A stretch of DNA of 33,125 nt from Planctomycetota bacterium (GTDB lineage Bacteria; Planctomycetota; Phycisphaerae; Phycisphaerales; SM1A02): the NCBI GenBank assembly GCA_022564665.1, contig JADFKZ010000012.1:1-33125 (forward strand), read 5' to 3'. A program made the translations under genes and the position numbers. A model generated the notes under the pieces. It was not told the origin of the DNA. It searched no databases and saw nothing but the letters and a program-made list of their open reading frames with translations. Position 1 is the stretch's first letter, and every line of letters starts with the position of its first letter. Shown here in pieces: positions 17,206-24,898 of this stretch.

Positions 17206-19506
17206 CTACCCCACCCCCACAAGCTCGGCCCGCACTGCCTTGGCCGCCTCGACCATGTTCTTGAGCGCCGGGCGCACTTCCTCCCACCGCCTGGTCTTGA
17301 GGCCGCAGTCAGGGTTGACCCACACCTTTTCCGGCGCGAGATACTTCGTCGCCTTCAACAGCAGCTGCTTGATCTCCTCGACCCCGGGAACACGAGGCGA
17401 GTGGATATCGAAGACGCCGGGGCCGATCTCGTTGGGATAGTCGTAGCTCTCGAACGCCTCCAGCAACTCCATCTGCGAGCGCGAGCTCTCGATGGAGATC
17501 ACGTCCGCGTCCAACTCGCCGATCGCCGAGATGATGTCGTTGAACTCCGAGTAGCACATGTGGGTGTGTATCTGCGTCGCGTCGCTGACGCCCGACGACG
17601 CCAGCCGGAAGCATTCCACCGCCCAGGCCAGGTAGGCAGGCCAGTCGGCTCGCTTCAGCGGCAGCCCTTCACGGAACGCAGGCTCGTCGATCTGGACCAG
17701 GCCGATCCCCGCCGCCTCCAGGTCGCACACCTCATCCCGGATGGCCAGGGCGATCTGCCGCGCCGTGTCCCGCCGCGGCTGATCGTCGCGGACGAACGAC
17801 CACTGGAGCATGGTGATGGGTCCGGTGAGCATCCCCTTGACCGGCCTGTCGGTCAGCGACGCGGCGTAGGTGCTCCAGCGGACCGTCATCGGCTCGGGAC
17901 GAGCGACGTCCCCGTAGATGATTGGCGGGCGGACGTAGCGGGAGCCGTAGCTCTGGACCCAGCCCTGCCCGGTGAAGGCAAACCCGGTCAGCCGCTCCCC
18001 GAAATACTGGACCATGTCGTTCCGCTCCGGCTCGCCGTGAACCAGGACATCGATCCCGATCTCCTCCTGGAAGCGGACGATGCGGCCAATCTCCTGCTCA
18101 AGAAACGCTTCATATGCCTCACGGTCGATCTGACCCTTCGTAAAGGCGGATCGCTTGGCACGCACCTCGGAGGTCTGGGGAAAAGAGCCGATGGTCGTGG
18201 TCGGGAAGGGCGCCAGTGGCAGCTTGCCCCGCTGAACGAGCCTTCGCTGGGCATAGGGGCTTCCGCGCCGCGTGTCGCCGGGACCGAGGGCCGCGACCCT
18301 CTTCTTGACCTCGGGCCGGTGGACGCGGACCGACGCGCCGCGACTGGCGATCCGTCGGCGGTTGTCCTCGATCTGTTCGCCGACCGCGTCGCGGCCCTCG
18401 CTCATGGCCCGGGCAAGAACGGCCAGCTCCTGGAGCTTCTGGTCGGCAAAGCTCAACCAGTTGCGGATCTCGGGGTCGAGCTTCTGCTCACGTGCAAGGT
18501 CGATGGGCACGTGGAGCATCGAGCAGGAGGGCGCCACGATGAGCCGCTCATGCCCGATCGCGGCGACGATCTTCTGAAGAACCTCAAGCGAGCGGCCCAG
18601 ATCGTTCAGCCAGACGTTGCGGCCGTCCACAACGCCCGCCGAGAGCGCCATCGACTGCGGCAGCCGGCTCAGGACATCATCAAGTTGCTCTGGAGCACGC
18701 ATCAGATCGAGGTGGATTCCGTCGACGGGAAGGCCAAGCGCCGTTTCCAGGTTGGGTCCCAGTTCGCCGAAATAGCTCGTCAGGAGAATTTTCAGGCTGC
18801 CTCCGGCCTGGCGCAGACGGCCAAAAGCAGTTTCGTATGCCCCCCGCGCGGCATCCTGGAGGTCCAGCGCCAGGCAGGGCTCGTCGATCTGAACCCACTC
18901 GGACCCCGCTTCGGCGAGCCGTGTGAGAACCTCTTCATAGACCGGAAGAAGCCGCTGCAGCAGGTCAAGCCGCCGGACGTTGGAGTCCTTCGCCTTGCCC
19001 AGCAGGAGGAAGGAGACGGGGCCGAGAATCACGGGCCGGGTCAGAATGCCCAGCTGTTTCGCCTCGTTGAACTCGTCGACGACCTTTGTCGAGGCGAGCG
19101 AAAACCGCTGACCCGCCTCAAACTCCGGCACGATGTAGTGATAGTTTGTGTCAAACCACTTCGTCATCTCCATGGCGGTAACGTCGCGGTCGGGGGTCCC
19201 AACGCCGCGGGCCATGGCAAAGTAGGTGTCGAGGTCGACCGTGTCACCCGCGAATCCGTACCGCGGGGGGACGGCCCCGACCATGGCACAGGTATCCAGC
19301 ACGTGGTCGTAGTAGGAGAAGTCACTCGAGGGAATGTGGTCGATGCCCGCCGCCTGCTGACGCTGCCAGCCCCCCGCTCGGAGTGTCGCAGCCACCCGCT
19401 GAAGCTCGGTCCTTGAAATCCTGCGTGTCCAATAGCCCTCCAGCGCTCGCTTCAGCTCACGGTTGGGCCCGATTCGTGGATAGCCGAGGTTCGACGAGGT
19501 CGTCAT
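17206..19506 (-). CDS. metE: Cobalamin-independent methionine synthase
   Basis: Product of 766 residues that transfers a methyl group from methyl-tetrahydrofolate-triglutamate to homocysteine. Zinc ligands match E. coli with a constant offset of eight: H649 and C651 in HTHMCYSEFND, E673 in ISIESSR, C734 in NPDCGLKTR. The N-terminal half begins with the family motif LGYPRIGPNRELK. The full two-barrel length is present. GAGGG lies 6-7 bases before ATG 19506. TAGAAT about 60 bases upstream could be a -10 box. No SAM or cobalamin riboswitch is recognised in the 235-bp gap to the divergent ABC gene. Confidence 0.97.
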   Translation of the reverse strand: MTTSSNLGYPRIGPNRELKRALEGYWTRRISRTELQRVAATLRAGGWQRQQAAGIDHIPSSDFSYYDHVLDTCAMVGAVPPRYGFAGDTVDLDTYFAMARGVGTPDRDVTAMEMTKWFDTNYHYIVPEFEAGQRFSLASTKVVDEFNEAKQLGILTRPVILGPVSFLLLGKAKDSNVRRLDLLQRLLPVYEEVLTRLAEAGSEWVQIDEPCLALDLQDAARGAYETAFGRLRQAGGSLKILLTSYFGELGPNLETALGLPVDGIHLDLMRAPEQLDDVLSRLPQSMALSAGVVDGRNVWLNDLGRSLEVLQKIVAAIGHERLIVAPSCSMLHVPIDLAREQKLDPEIRNWLSFADQKLQELAVLARAMSEGRDAVGEQIEDNRRRIASRGASVRVHRPEVKKRVAALGPGDTRRGSPYAQRRLVQRGKLPLAPFPTTTIGSFPQTSEVRAKRSAFTKGQIDREAYEAFLEQEIGRIVRFQEEIGIDVLVHGEPERNDMVQYFGERLTGFAFTGQGWVQSYGSRYVRPPIIYGDVARPEPMTVRWSTYAASLTDRPVKGMLTGPITMLQWSFVRDDQPRRDTARQIALAIRDEVCDLEAAGIGLVQIDEPAFREGLPLKRADWPAYLAWAVECFRLASSGVSDATQIHTHMCYSEFNDIISAIGELDADVISIESSRSQMELLEAFESYDYPNEIGPGVFDIHSPRVPGVEEIKQLLLKATKYLAPEKVWVNPDCGLKTRRWEEVRPALKNMVEAAKAVRAELVGVG

Positions 19507-19741
19507 ATCATCCCTCTTGCAGATGGGTTGGCCACATCCTAGGCCGGGGCGGCGATCCCATTCTACAATATATCCGGATGAACGGGTGAAGCCTCACTTT
19601 CTCCACCTCAAGGGCCCAAAATCAGCCCTTGGACTCTCCAACCTCGGTCTGATTAGCCGGTTGACGGGCCGGGGGCGGCTGGTTGCGATGCTCTGGGGGA
19701 GCAGGGACGCGCCTGTTCAGCGATGATGGGGGCTTCCTTCG

Positions 19742-20695
19742 ATGGCCCGGCCCGCGATCCAGCTTTGTTCGGCAAGCAAGTCCTTCGGCACAACCCGCGC
19801 CGTGAGGGATCTCGATCTGGTCGTCCCCACCGGAAGCCTGTGCGGTTTTCTGGGGCCCAACGGCGCCGGCAAGACCACGACGCTGCGGATGATCATGTCG
19901 ATCATCTACCCCGACTCGGGGTCGGTTGGGGTCCTGGGCGGCAACGCTCTGCAATCCAAGGACCGGATCGGCTACCTGCCCGAGGAGCGCGGGCTCTACC
20001 GCAAGATGCGCGTGGGCGAGTTCCTCCAGTACATCGGGCGGCTCAAGGGGATGCCGCGGCGCGGCCTTGCGGCCGACGTCCGCGGCTGGCTCGGGCGTCT
20101 GGCGCTTCCCGGCGTAGAGCGAAAGAAATGCGAGGAGCTCTCCAAGGGCATGCAGCAGAAGGTGCAGTTCGTCGCCGCGATCCTGCATGATCCGGAACTG
20201 CTCATTCTCGACGAACCCTTCTCGGGCCTCGATCCGGTCAACACGGAACTGCTCAACCGGTTGATCCGCGAGCTGAACGACCAGGGCAAGACGATCATCT
20301 TCTCGACGCACATCCTCCACCAGGCCGAGCAGATCTGCGACCGCATCTTCCTGATCAACCACGGTGTGAAGCTGCTCGATGCCTCGCTCCAGGAGATACA
20401 CCATCGTTTCGATCCTCACACGATCGTGGCGGATCCGCTCGACGGCAGGATCGAAGCCGACGGGATCGAGGGACTCCAGTCGGTCCGGCGGATGCGCGAG
20501 GGCTCAGCACAGGAACTCGAGCTGCGGCCCGACGCCAACCCCCAGACCGTGATGAAGCGGGTCCTGGAGAGGCACCGGGTTCGATCAATTGAGTTGCGGC
20601 GGCTGTCGCTGGAGGAGGTTTTCATCCAGCTCGTCGGGCAGGACCAGGGGGCGGAAGCGGCCGCGCAGGCGCGGGAGGACCTCACCCGTGTCTAA
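19742..20695 (+). CDS. ABC-2 type transporter ATP-binding protein (NatA-like)
   Basis: Product of 317 residues. Walker A GPNGAGKT (38-45), signature LSKGMQQK (133-140), Walker B LLILDEP (153-159) and the H-loop His (H190 in IFSTH) are all intact. A ~100-residue C-terminal extension after the nucleotide domain is usual for the NatA/ABC-2 exporter group. It works with the permease directly downstream, whose GTG start overlaps this gene by 8 bp. Direction is presumably export; substrate unknown (NatAB moves sodium, but many relatives move drugs or lipids). Confidence 0.9.
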   Translation: MARPAIQLCSASKSFGTTRAVRDLDLVVPTGSLCGFLGPNGAGKTTTLRMIMSIIYPDSGSVGVLGGNALQSKDRIGYLPEERGLYRKMRVGEFLQYIGRLKGMPRRGLAADVRGWLGRLALPGVERKKCEELSKGMQQKVQFVAAILHDPELLILDEPFSGLDPVNTELLNRLIRELNDQGKTIIFSTHILHQAEQICDRIFLINHGVKLLDASLQEIHHRFDPHTIVADPLDGRIEADGIEGLQSVRRMREGSAQELELRPDANPQTVMKRVLERHRVRSIELRRLSLEEVFIQLVGQDQGAEAAAQAREDLTRV

Positions 20696-22082
20696 GGTCG
20701 TGATCATCGCCTGGCGCGAGTTCAAGCAGACCGTTTTCCGCAAGATTTTCCTGCTGGCGATCGTCGGCATCCCGGTCCTGATCGTCGCGGTCATGGTGCT
20801 GATGGTCGCGGTCATGGAGGGCCACCAGGAGCCGCCGCTGGAAGGCACCATCGCGGTGGTCGATCCATCCGGAGAGACGATCGAGGCGGCCAGGGTCGAG
20901 TTCAACTCCGCGCGGATCGGGCGGGACGAGCAGCAACAAAGACAGCAGATCCAGGACCTGGCCGAGGAGCTGACCGGCGGCTCGACGCCTCCGGCCTCGG
21001 CCTCCAAGTTCAAGATGGGCTTCGGCCGGGGCGATGTGAACGTCACGATCGAGGGCGTCACCGACGCGTCCGACTCGATGATCGAAGCCCTGCGGGGCCG
21101 GCTTCTCTCCGACGACCTGCTCGCCATCGCCGTCATCCCGGCCGACGTCCTGGAAACCCCCAACCCCTCGGTCCGGGAGCGTGACCGGCCGGAGTTCGAT
21201 CTGTTCGTCGGGGAGGAGCTCGACGCTGATCACACCGGCTTCATCGAGCGCCGCATCGGCGAGGCCATCGTCCGGGTTCGCGCCGAGCGCGCCGATCTGG
21301 ACCCCGACACCGCGATGGCCATGCTCCGCCGCCCCCGATCAAGCACGCGCCGCCTGCTCGCCGGCGGCGAGGAGGTTCAGGAGAGCGCCACGCTCCGCAA
21401 GATCCGCGCCCAGATGATCCCGATGGCCTTCATGATGCTGCTGTGGATCGCCGTGATGACGTCGTCTCAGCACTTGATGATGTCCACGATCGAGGAGAAA
21501 TCGAACCGGGTGATGGAGGTCCTGCTGAGTGCAGTGAGCCCGTTCCAGCTCATGGCCGGAAAGATCCTCGGCCACGGCTTCGTCGGGCTGCTGATCATGG
21601 TGATCTATTCCGGGCTGGCGATCACCAGCTTGGTGTCATTCGCCCTGCTGAACCTCATCAACCTCGCAGACCTTGTGTACCTCGTGATCTACTTCTTCAT
21701 GGCGTTCTTCATGATCGCCTCGATCATGGCCGGGGTCGGCAGCGCCGTCACCGACATCCGGGAGGCGAACACGCTGATCATGCCCGTCATGTTGATCGCG
21801 ATGATCCCGCTGATCCTGTGGATGCCCATCAGCCAGGATCCCAACGGCGGGATCGGTACGGCCTTCAGCTACATCCCTCCGGCCATCCCCTTCGTGATGA
21901 TCCTTCGAATCGCCGCCGACGAGCCGGTCCCCGTCTGGCAGATCCCGGCCACGATCGCCTGGGGCTACGTCTGTGTGGTCGGCATGGTCTGGACGGCGGC
22001 CAAGATCTTCCGCGTCGGCGTCCTGATGTACGGCAAGCCCCCGTCGCCGTGGCAGCTCTTGAAGTGGCTGCGGTATTCGTAG
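20688..22082 (+). CDS. ABC-2 type transporter permease (NatB-like)
   Basis: Product of 464 residues. One membrane helix near the N-terminus (about 19-42), then an extracytoplasmic region of about 200 residues with Gln- and Glu-rich helix, then five hydrophobic segments from about residue 245. The motif SSQHLMMSTIEEKSNRVMEV is typical of the ABC-2 membrane_3 (NatB) family. Start is GTG at 20688, supported by GGGAGG nine bases before it; an in-frame extension upstream lies inside the ATPase gene. Element R2c follows 9 bp after the stop. Confidence 0.88.
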   Translation: MSKVVIIAWREFKQTVFRKIFLLAIVGIPVLIVAVMVLMVAVMEGHQEPPLEGTIAVVDPSGETIEAARVEFNSARIGRDEQQQRQQIQDLAEELTGGSTPPASASKFKMGFGRGDVNVTIEGVTDASDSMIEALRGRLLSDDLLAIAVIPADVLETPNPSVRERDRPEFDLFVGEELDADHTGFIERRIGEAIVRVRAERADLDPDTAMAMLRRPRSSTRRLLAGGEEVQESATLRKIRAQMIPMAFMMLLWIAVMTSSQHLMMSTIEEKSNRVMEVLLSAVSPFQLMAGKILGHGFVGLLIMVIYSGLAITSLVSFALLNLINLADLVYLVIYFFMAFFMIASIMAGVGSAVTDIREANTLIMPVMLIAMIPLILWMPISQDPNGGIGTAFSYIPPAIPFVMILRIAADEPVPVWQIPATIAWGYVCVVGMVWTAAKIFRVGVLMYGKPPSPWQLLKWLRYS

Positions 22083-22091
22083 TAGAGGAAA

Positions 22092-22149
22092 GGGTTCAGG
22101 GTTCGGGAAAGCGCAGACCCCCGACCTCCGACCCCTGAACCCCGAAACC
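22092..22149 (+). repeat. R2c: inverted heptamer repeat after the ABC permease gene
   Basis: Left arm: heptamers GGGTTCA, GGGTTCG, then GGAAAGCG. Right arm: CCCCTGAACCCCGAAACC. GGGTTCAGGG (22092-22101) can pair with CCCTGAACCC (22133-22142). It begins 10 bp after the permease stop and ends 29 bp before the next start. Confidence 0.7.
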
Positions 22150-22178
22150 AGCGCTTTCAGCCGTATACTCCCCCCGAG

Positions 22179-22883
22179 GTGATTACCAAGATCTACGACA
22201 CCCCCACCGCCGCGCTGGAGGGTCTCCTCTTTGACGGCATGACCATCGCCGCAGGCGGCTTCGGCCTCTGCGGGATCCCTGAGAAGCTGATCATCGCGCT
22301 CCGCGAGAGCGGAGTGAAGGATCTCACGGTTGTCTCCAACAACGCCGGCGTCGATGACTGGGGGCTCGGCCTGCTGCTCAAGACCAGGCAGGTCAAGAAG
22401 ATGATCAGCTCCTACGTGGGTGAGAACGCCGAGTTCGAGCGGCAGTTCATCGCCAGGGAGCTTCAGATCGAGTTCTCCCCCCAGGGCACCCTCGCCGAGC
22501 GTCTGCGTGCGGGCGGGGCGGGGATCCCCGGCTTCTACACGCCCACCGGCGCCGGGACCGTGGTCGCCGAGGGCAAGGAGCACAAGGAGTTCGACGGCAG
22601 GACCTACATCCTGGAGCGCGGCATCGTCACGGACCTGTCACTTGTGAAGGCCCATACCGCCGACCCCGCCGGCAACCTCGTCTACCGCATGACCGCCCGC
22701 AACTTCAACCCCATGATCGCCACCTGCGGCAAGGTCACCGTGGCCGAGGTCGAGGTCCTCGTCGAGCTCGGCGAGATCGACCCCGAACGGGTGCATACCC
22801 CCGGGATCTTCGTCGACCGGATTGTCCAGACCATGCCCGAGAGGCGGATCGAGCAGCGGACGACCTCCGGGGAGCGGCCATAG
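22179..22883 (+). CDS. scoA: 3-oxoacid CoA-transferase subunit A
   Basis: Product of 234 residues, the A half of succinyl-CoA:3-ketoacid CoA-transferase (acetoacetate activation or use). The motif GMTIAAGGFGLCGIP (20-33) with the CoA-binding GGFGLCGIP is characteristic; SNNAGVDDWGLGLLL, SYVGEN and GAGIPGFYTPTGAGT are conserved. Length is normal. Start is GTG at 22179. The catalytic Glu lies in subunit B, which usually follows at once; here the next gene is unrelated, so a B subunit must be encoded elsewhere or the protein works differently. R2 elements lie on both sides of the gene. Confidence 0.92.
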   Translation: MITKIYDTPTAALEGLLFDGMTIAAGGFGLCGIPEKLIIALRESGVKDLTVVSNNAGVDDWGLGLLLKTRQVKKMISSYVGENAEFERQFIARELQIEFSPQGTLAERLRAGGAGIPGFYTPTGAGTVVAEGKEHKEFDGRTYILERGIVTDLSLVKAHTADPAGNLVYRMTARNFNPMIATCGKVTVAEVEVLVELGEIDPERVHTPGIFVDRIVQTMPERRIEQRTTSGERP

Positions 22884-22891
22884 CGTGTGGT

Positions 22892-22962
22892 GGTTCGGGG
22901 ATCGGGGTTTGGGGTTCGGTTTTACGCTTTCTTGCTGAACCGTGAACCCCGAACCCCGGATC
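22892..22962 (+). repeat. R2d: double heptamer array after scoA
   Basis: Left arm of four heptamers in register (GGTTCGG, GGATCGG, GGTTTGG, GGTTCGG) and right arm of four in the opposite sense (TGAACCG, TGAACCC, CGAACCC, CGGATCC), around a 15-base spacer. The plus strand shows GGGG tracts split by ATC and TTT, a G-quadruplex-like pattern. It starts 9 bp after the scoA stop. Confidence 0.75.
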
Positions 22963-23127
22963 CTCGCGTTTTCCCAGGCGGCATAAATCCCCCCGAATCG
23001 GGGATTTTCTGCCATAGTCGGGCCGGTGGCCCGTTTGACAGCTGTAGAAAACCCCACCCACCAGCGCGCGGGGACCCTCCCGCGGCGGCATTGGAGGCCG
23101 GCAGGCCTCGCAAAGGAGAGCATGTTG

Positions 23128-24480
23128 ATGCGCGCTTCAAAGAGTACTCTGCGTCGGCTCGGATCGAGATCGTGGCCGCTCGCCCTGGCTGCGGCGGTTG
23201 CCCTCACCACACCCGCGTCTGCCCAGTTCGGTCTCGCCGGCGGGTTCCAGGACGCCTTTCGCCCGGGCTTCACCACCCGTGACGTTCAGTTGGCGGTGAC
23301 GATGCTCGAACTGGACGACTCCCAGAAGCTGATCCTGGAGACCCTTTATGATGACTACCAGGAGGACTTCCGCACCGGCATCGACGGGTTCCGCCAGAAC
23401 ATGATGAACATGCGGGGGGAGATTCCTGCCGACGGCGCACCCGATCCCGGACAGATCCTGCGGGTCGTCTTTGGGGCCATGAACGAGTGGCGCTACGAGA
23501 GCAGGGACCTGGTCGAGACGTTTAACGAAAACCTCAAGGCCATTCTCAACGACGAGCAGACGGAGGCGTGGCCCGCCTTCGATCGGCGGCTCTATCGTCT
23601 GAAATACCTCAGCAACGGTCGGCTCGCCGCCGAGAACCTCGACCTGCTGCTCATGGTCAAACAGATGAACTTTCCGCCACCGCAGCTCGAGGCGCTCAAA
23701 CCCCTGCTTCAAGAGTACGAAGTGCGGCTGGATAACGCGCTGAGGCAGCGCGAGGCGTACTTCAACAGCTCCCAGGACGACCTGCTGCTGGCGATCCAGA
23801 ATGAGGGCTCGGCGGACATCGGCATCCGCGTGGCCCAGCGGCAAGTGGAGCTGCGCAAGGCGGTCAGGGACATCAACGAGGAGTACGCAAACGCCGTCAC
23901 CGAGGCGCTACCAGAGGATCTGGGAGCCGAGTTCCTGAACAAGGTCCGGCAGAAGACCTATGTCCGCATCTTCCGCAGGACCCAGCTCCAGCGGCTCTTC
24001 GAGGCGGCCGAGAGGATCAACACCCTCGAGCCCGAGACGCTGGAGGCAGTGAAGGCCCTCCACCGGGAGTATCTCAACCAGCTCGACGGGTTCAACCTGC
24101 GCCTGATCGAGGCCACCAGACGATACGAGCCGGAGAACCTCAAGAACAAGGCCGCGCTTGCGGCGTCCCAGACCGCGGGCCGACGGCCCCAGCCGCTGCC
24201 CGACCCGCTGGTGGACGAGTTCGCCAAGAGACGGGACCTCGACGTCAGGTACATTGATCAGCTCAAGGCTCTGCTCACGCCCGAGCAGTTCGCGATGTTG
24301 CCCGGGAGCGGCCGCTACCTCTCACCCGAGGAGCGTCAGAGTATCGCGGCAACAACCGCGGGCAGGAGAAAGGCGAAGGCGGGGCGCTCGCTGATCGGGG
24401 GCAAGGACTTCGGCGCGGGCTCGCCCAAGGGGACTCCCGGCACCGGCAAGAAACGTCCGGAAAAGCCTCCCGGTAACTAA
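23128..24480 (+). CDS. Secreted helical protein with LxxxQ-type motifs, function unknown
   Basis: Product of 450 residues. A Sec signal peptide is clear: basic start, hydrophobic PLALAAAVALTTPA and an ASA cleavage site before Q33. The mature protein is mostly charged amphipathic helix with motifs such as LDDSQKLILETLYDDY, LNDEQTEAWPAFDRRLYR and LTPEQFAML, reminiscent of periplasmic LTxxQ/Spy-CpxP-like helical proteins (inference, not a family match). The tail is Lys/Gly/Pro-rich (about 400-450). AAAGGAG lies 9 bases before ATG 23128; ATG 23122 is too close to it. No operon partner is evident. Confidence 0.75.
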   Translation: MRASKSTLRRLGSRSWPLALAAAVALTTPASAQFGLAGGFQDAFRPGFTTRDVQLAVTMLELDDSQKLILETLYDDYQEDFRTGIDGFRQNMMNMRGEIPADGAPDPGQILRVVFGAMNEWRYESRDLVETFNENLKAILNDEQTEAWPAFDRRLYRLKYLSNGRLAAENLDLLLMVKQMNFPPPQLEALKPLLQEYEVRLDNALRQREAYFNSSQDDLLLAIQNEGSADIGIRVAQRQVELRKAVRDINEEYANAVTEALPEDLGAEFLNKVRQKTYVRIFRRTQLQRLFEAAERINTLEPETLEAVKALHREYLNQLDGFNLRLIEATRRYEPENLKNKAALAASQTAGRRPQPLPDPLVDEFAKRRDLDVRYIDQLKALLTPEQFAMLPGSGRYLSPEERQSIAATTAGRRKAKAGRSLIGGKDFGAGSPKGTPGTGKKRPEKPPGN

Positions 24481-24487
24481 CTCGAAT

Positions 24488-24522
24488 GATTCACCGCAGA
24501 GACGCCCAGGACGCGGAGAAAA
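24488..24522 (+). repeat. R3b: CACCGCAGAG-type dispersed repeat
   Basis: Starts TTCACCGCAGAGACG and ends GACGCGGAGAAAA. It lies 8 bp after the stop of the secreted helical protein. An inverted copy follows about 110 bp later (R3c), so the two can pair. Confidence 0.6.
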
Positions 24523-24630
24523 CTCAGGACAGCTATTTGCAACGGGCGTAGCTGGACGCGGGTGAGCACACAGCGTCATCTCGCATCACGGCTGGACCCG
24601 CCCCTGACATCTTTGATTTCAGCTCTCTTG

Positions 24631-24648
24631 CACCTCTGCGGTGATGAA
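24631..24648 (-). repeat. R3c: inverted CACCGCAGAG-type copy
   Basis: Reads on the minus strand as TTCATCACCGCAGAGGTG. With R3b it forms an inverted pair (CACCGCAGAG against CTCTGCGGTG) about 110 bp apart. Confidence 0.5.
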
Positions 24649-24703
24649 TAATGCAGCTAACGGCGGTCAGCCCGATTGACGAAGGAGCCTGGAGAGACCG
24701 CCG

Positions 24704-24880
24704 GTTGCGTGACAGCGCAGCGGCCGATTGAATCGGCCCGCTAGCCGCCAGAGCGAGGCACCGTCCGGTCAGCCGCCGCGAATGAATTCGCGGCGGCGTA
24801 CGAAAGCGAGTGTCGGCCCGCAGGGCCGTACGGAGCGCTCAAGAAAGTCACCGCGAGGCCGCTACGGAGCGCTCGAAACA
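24704..24880 (-). repeat. R1c: compound two-hairpin element upstream of gspE
   Basis: Left half (24704-24757) matches R1a/R1b, including CGGCCGATTGAATCGGCCC and CCGCCAGAGCGAG. A second, diverged module is inserted: stem GCCGCCGCGAA (24772-24782) with TTCGCGGCGGC (24787-24797), linker GTACGAAAGCGAGTG, stem CGGCCC (24814-24819), loop GCA, GGGCCG (24823-24828), then TACGGAGCGCTCAAG. It closes with a right half GAGGCCGCTACGGAGCGCTC matching R1a/R1b. Stem sequences differ between modules but pairing is preserved, while the linkers are conserved. Confidence 0.8.
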
Positions 24881-24898
24881 GTTATAGATCGCCCGACC

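Larger units (their letters stand above)
24481..24898. other. Repeat-filled gap before the type II secretion operon
   Basis: 418 bp without a gene. It holds the R3b/R3c inverted pair, then the compound R1c element, which ends 18 bp before the gspE start. TTATAG (24882-24887) lies between R1c and gspE and could be part of a -10 box; no matching -35 is obvious. Confidence 0.6.

Noticed and set aside
17401-19416. 671-residue plus-strand frame inside metE
   Set aside because: Shadow frame, rich in Arg/Gly/Asp with no motif, while metE has all zinc ligands.
24728-24898. N-terminal extension of gspE starting MNRPASRQSE
   Set aside because: It is translation of repeat R1c; the same peptide pattern appears at the R1b copy, so it marks the repeat rather than a protein.
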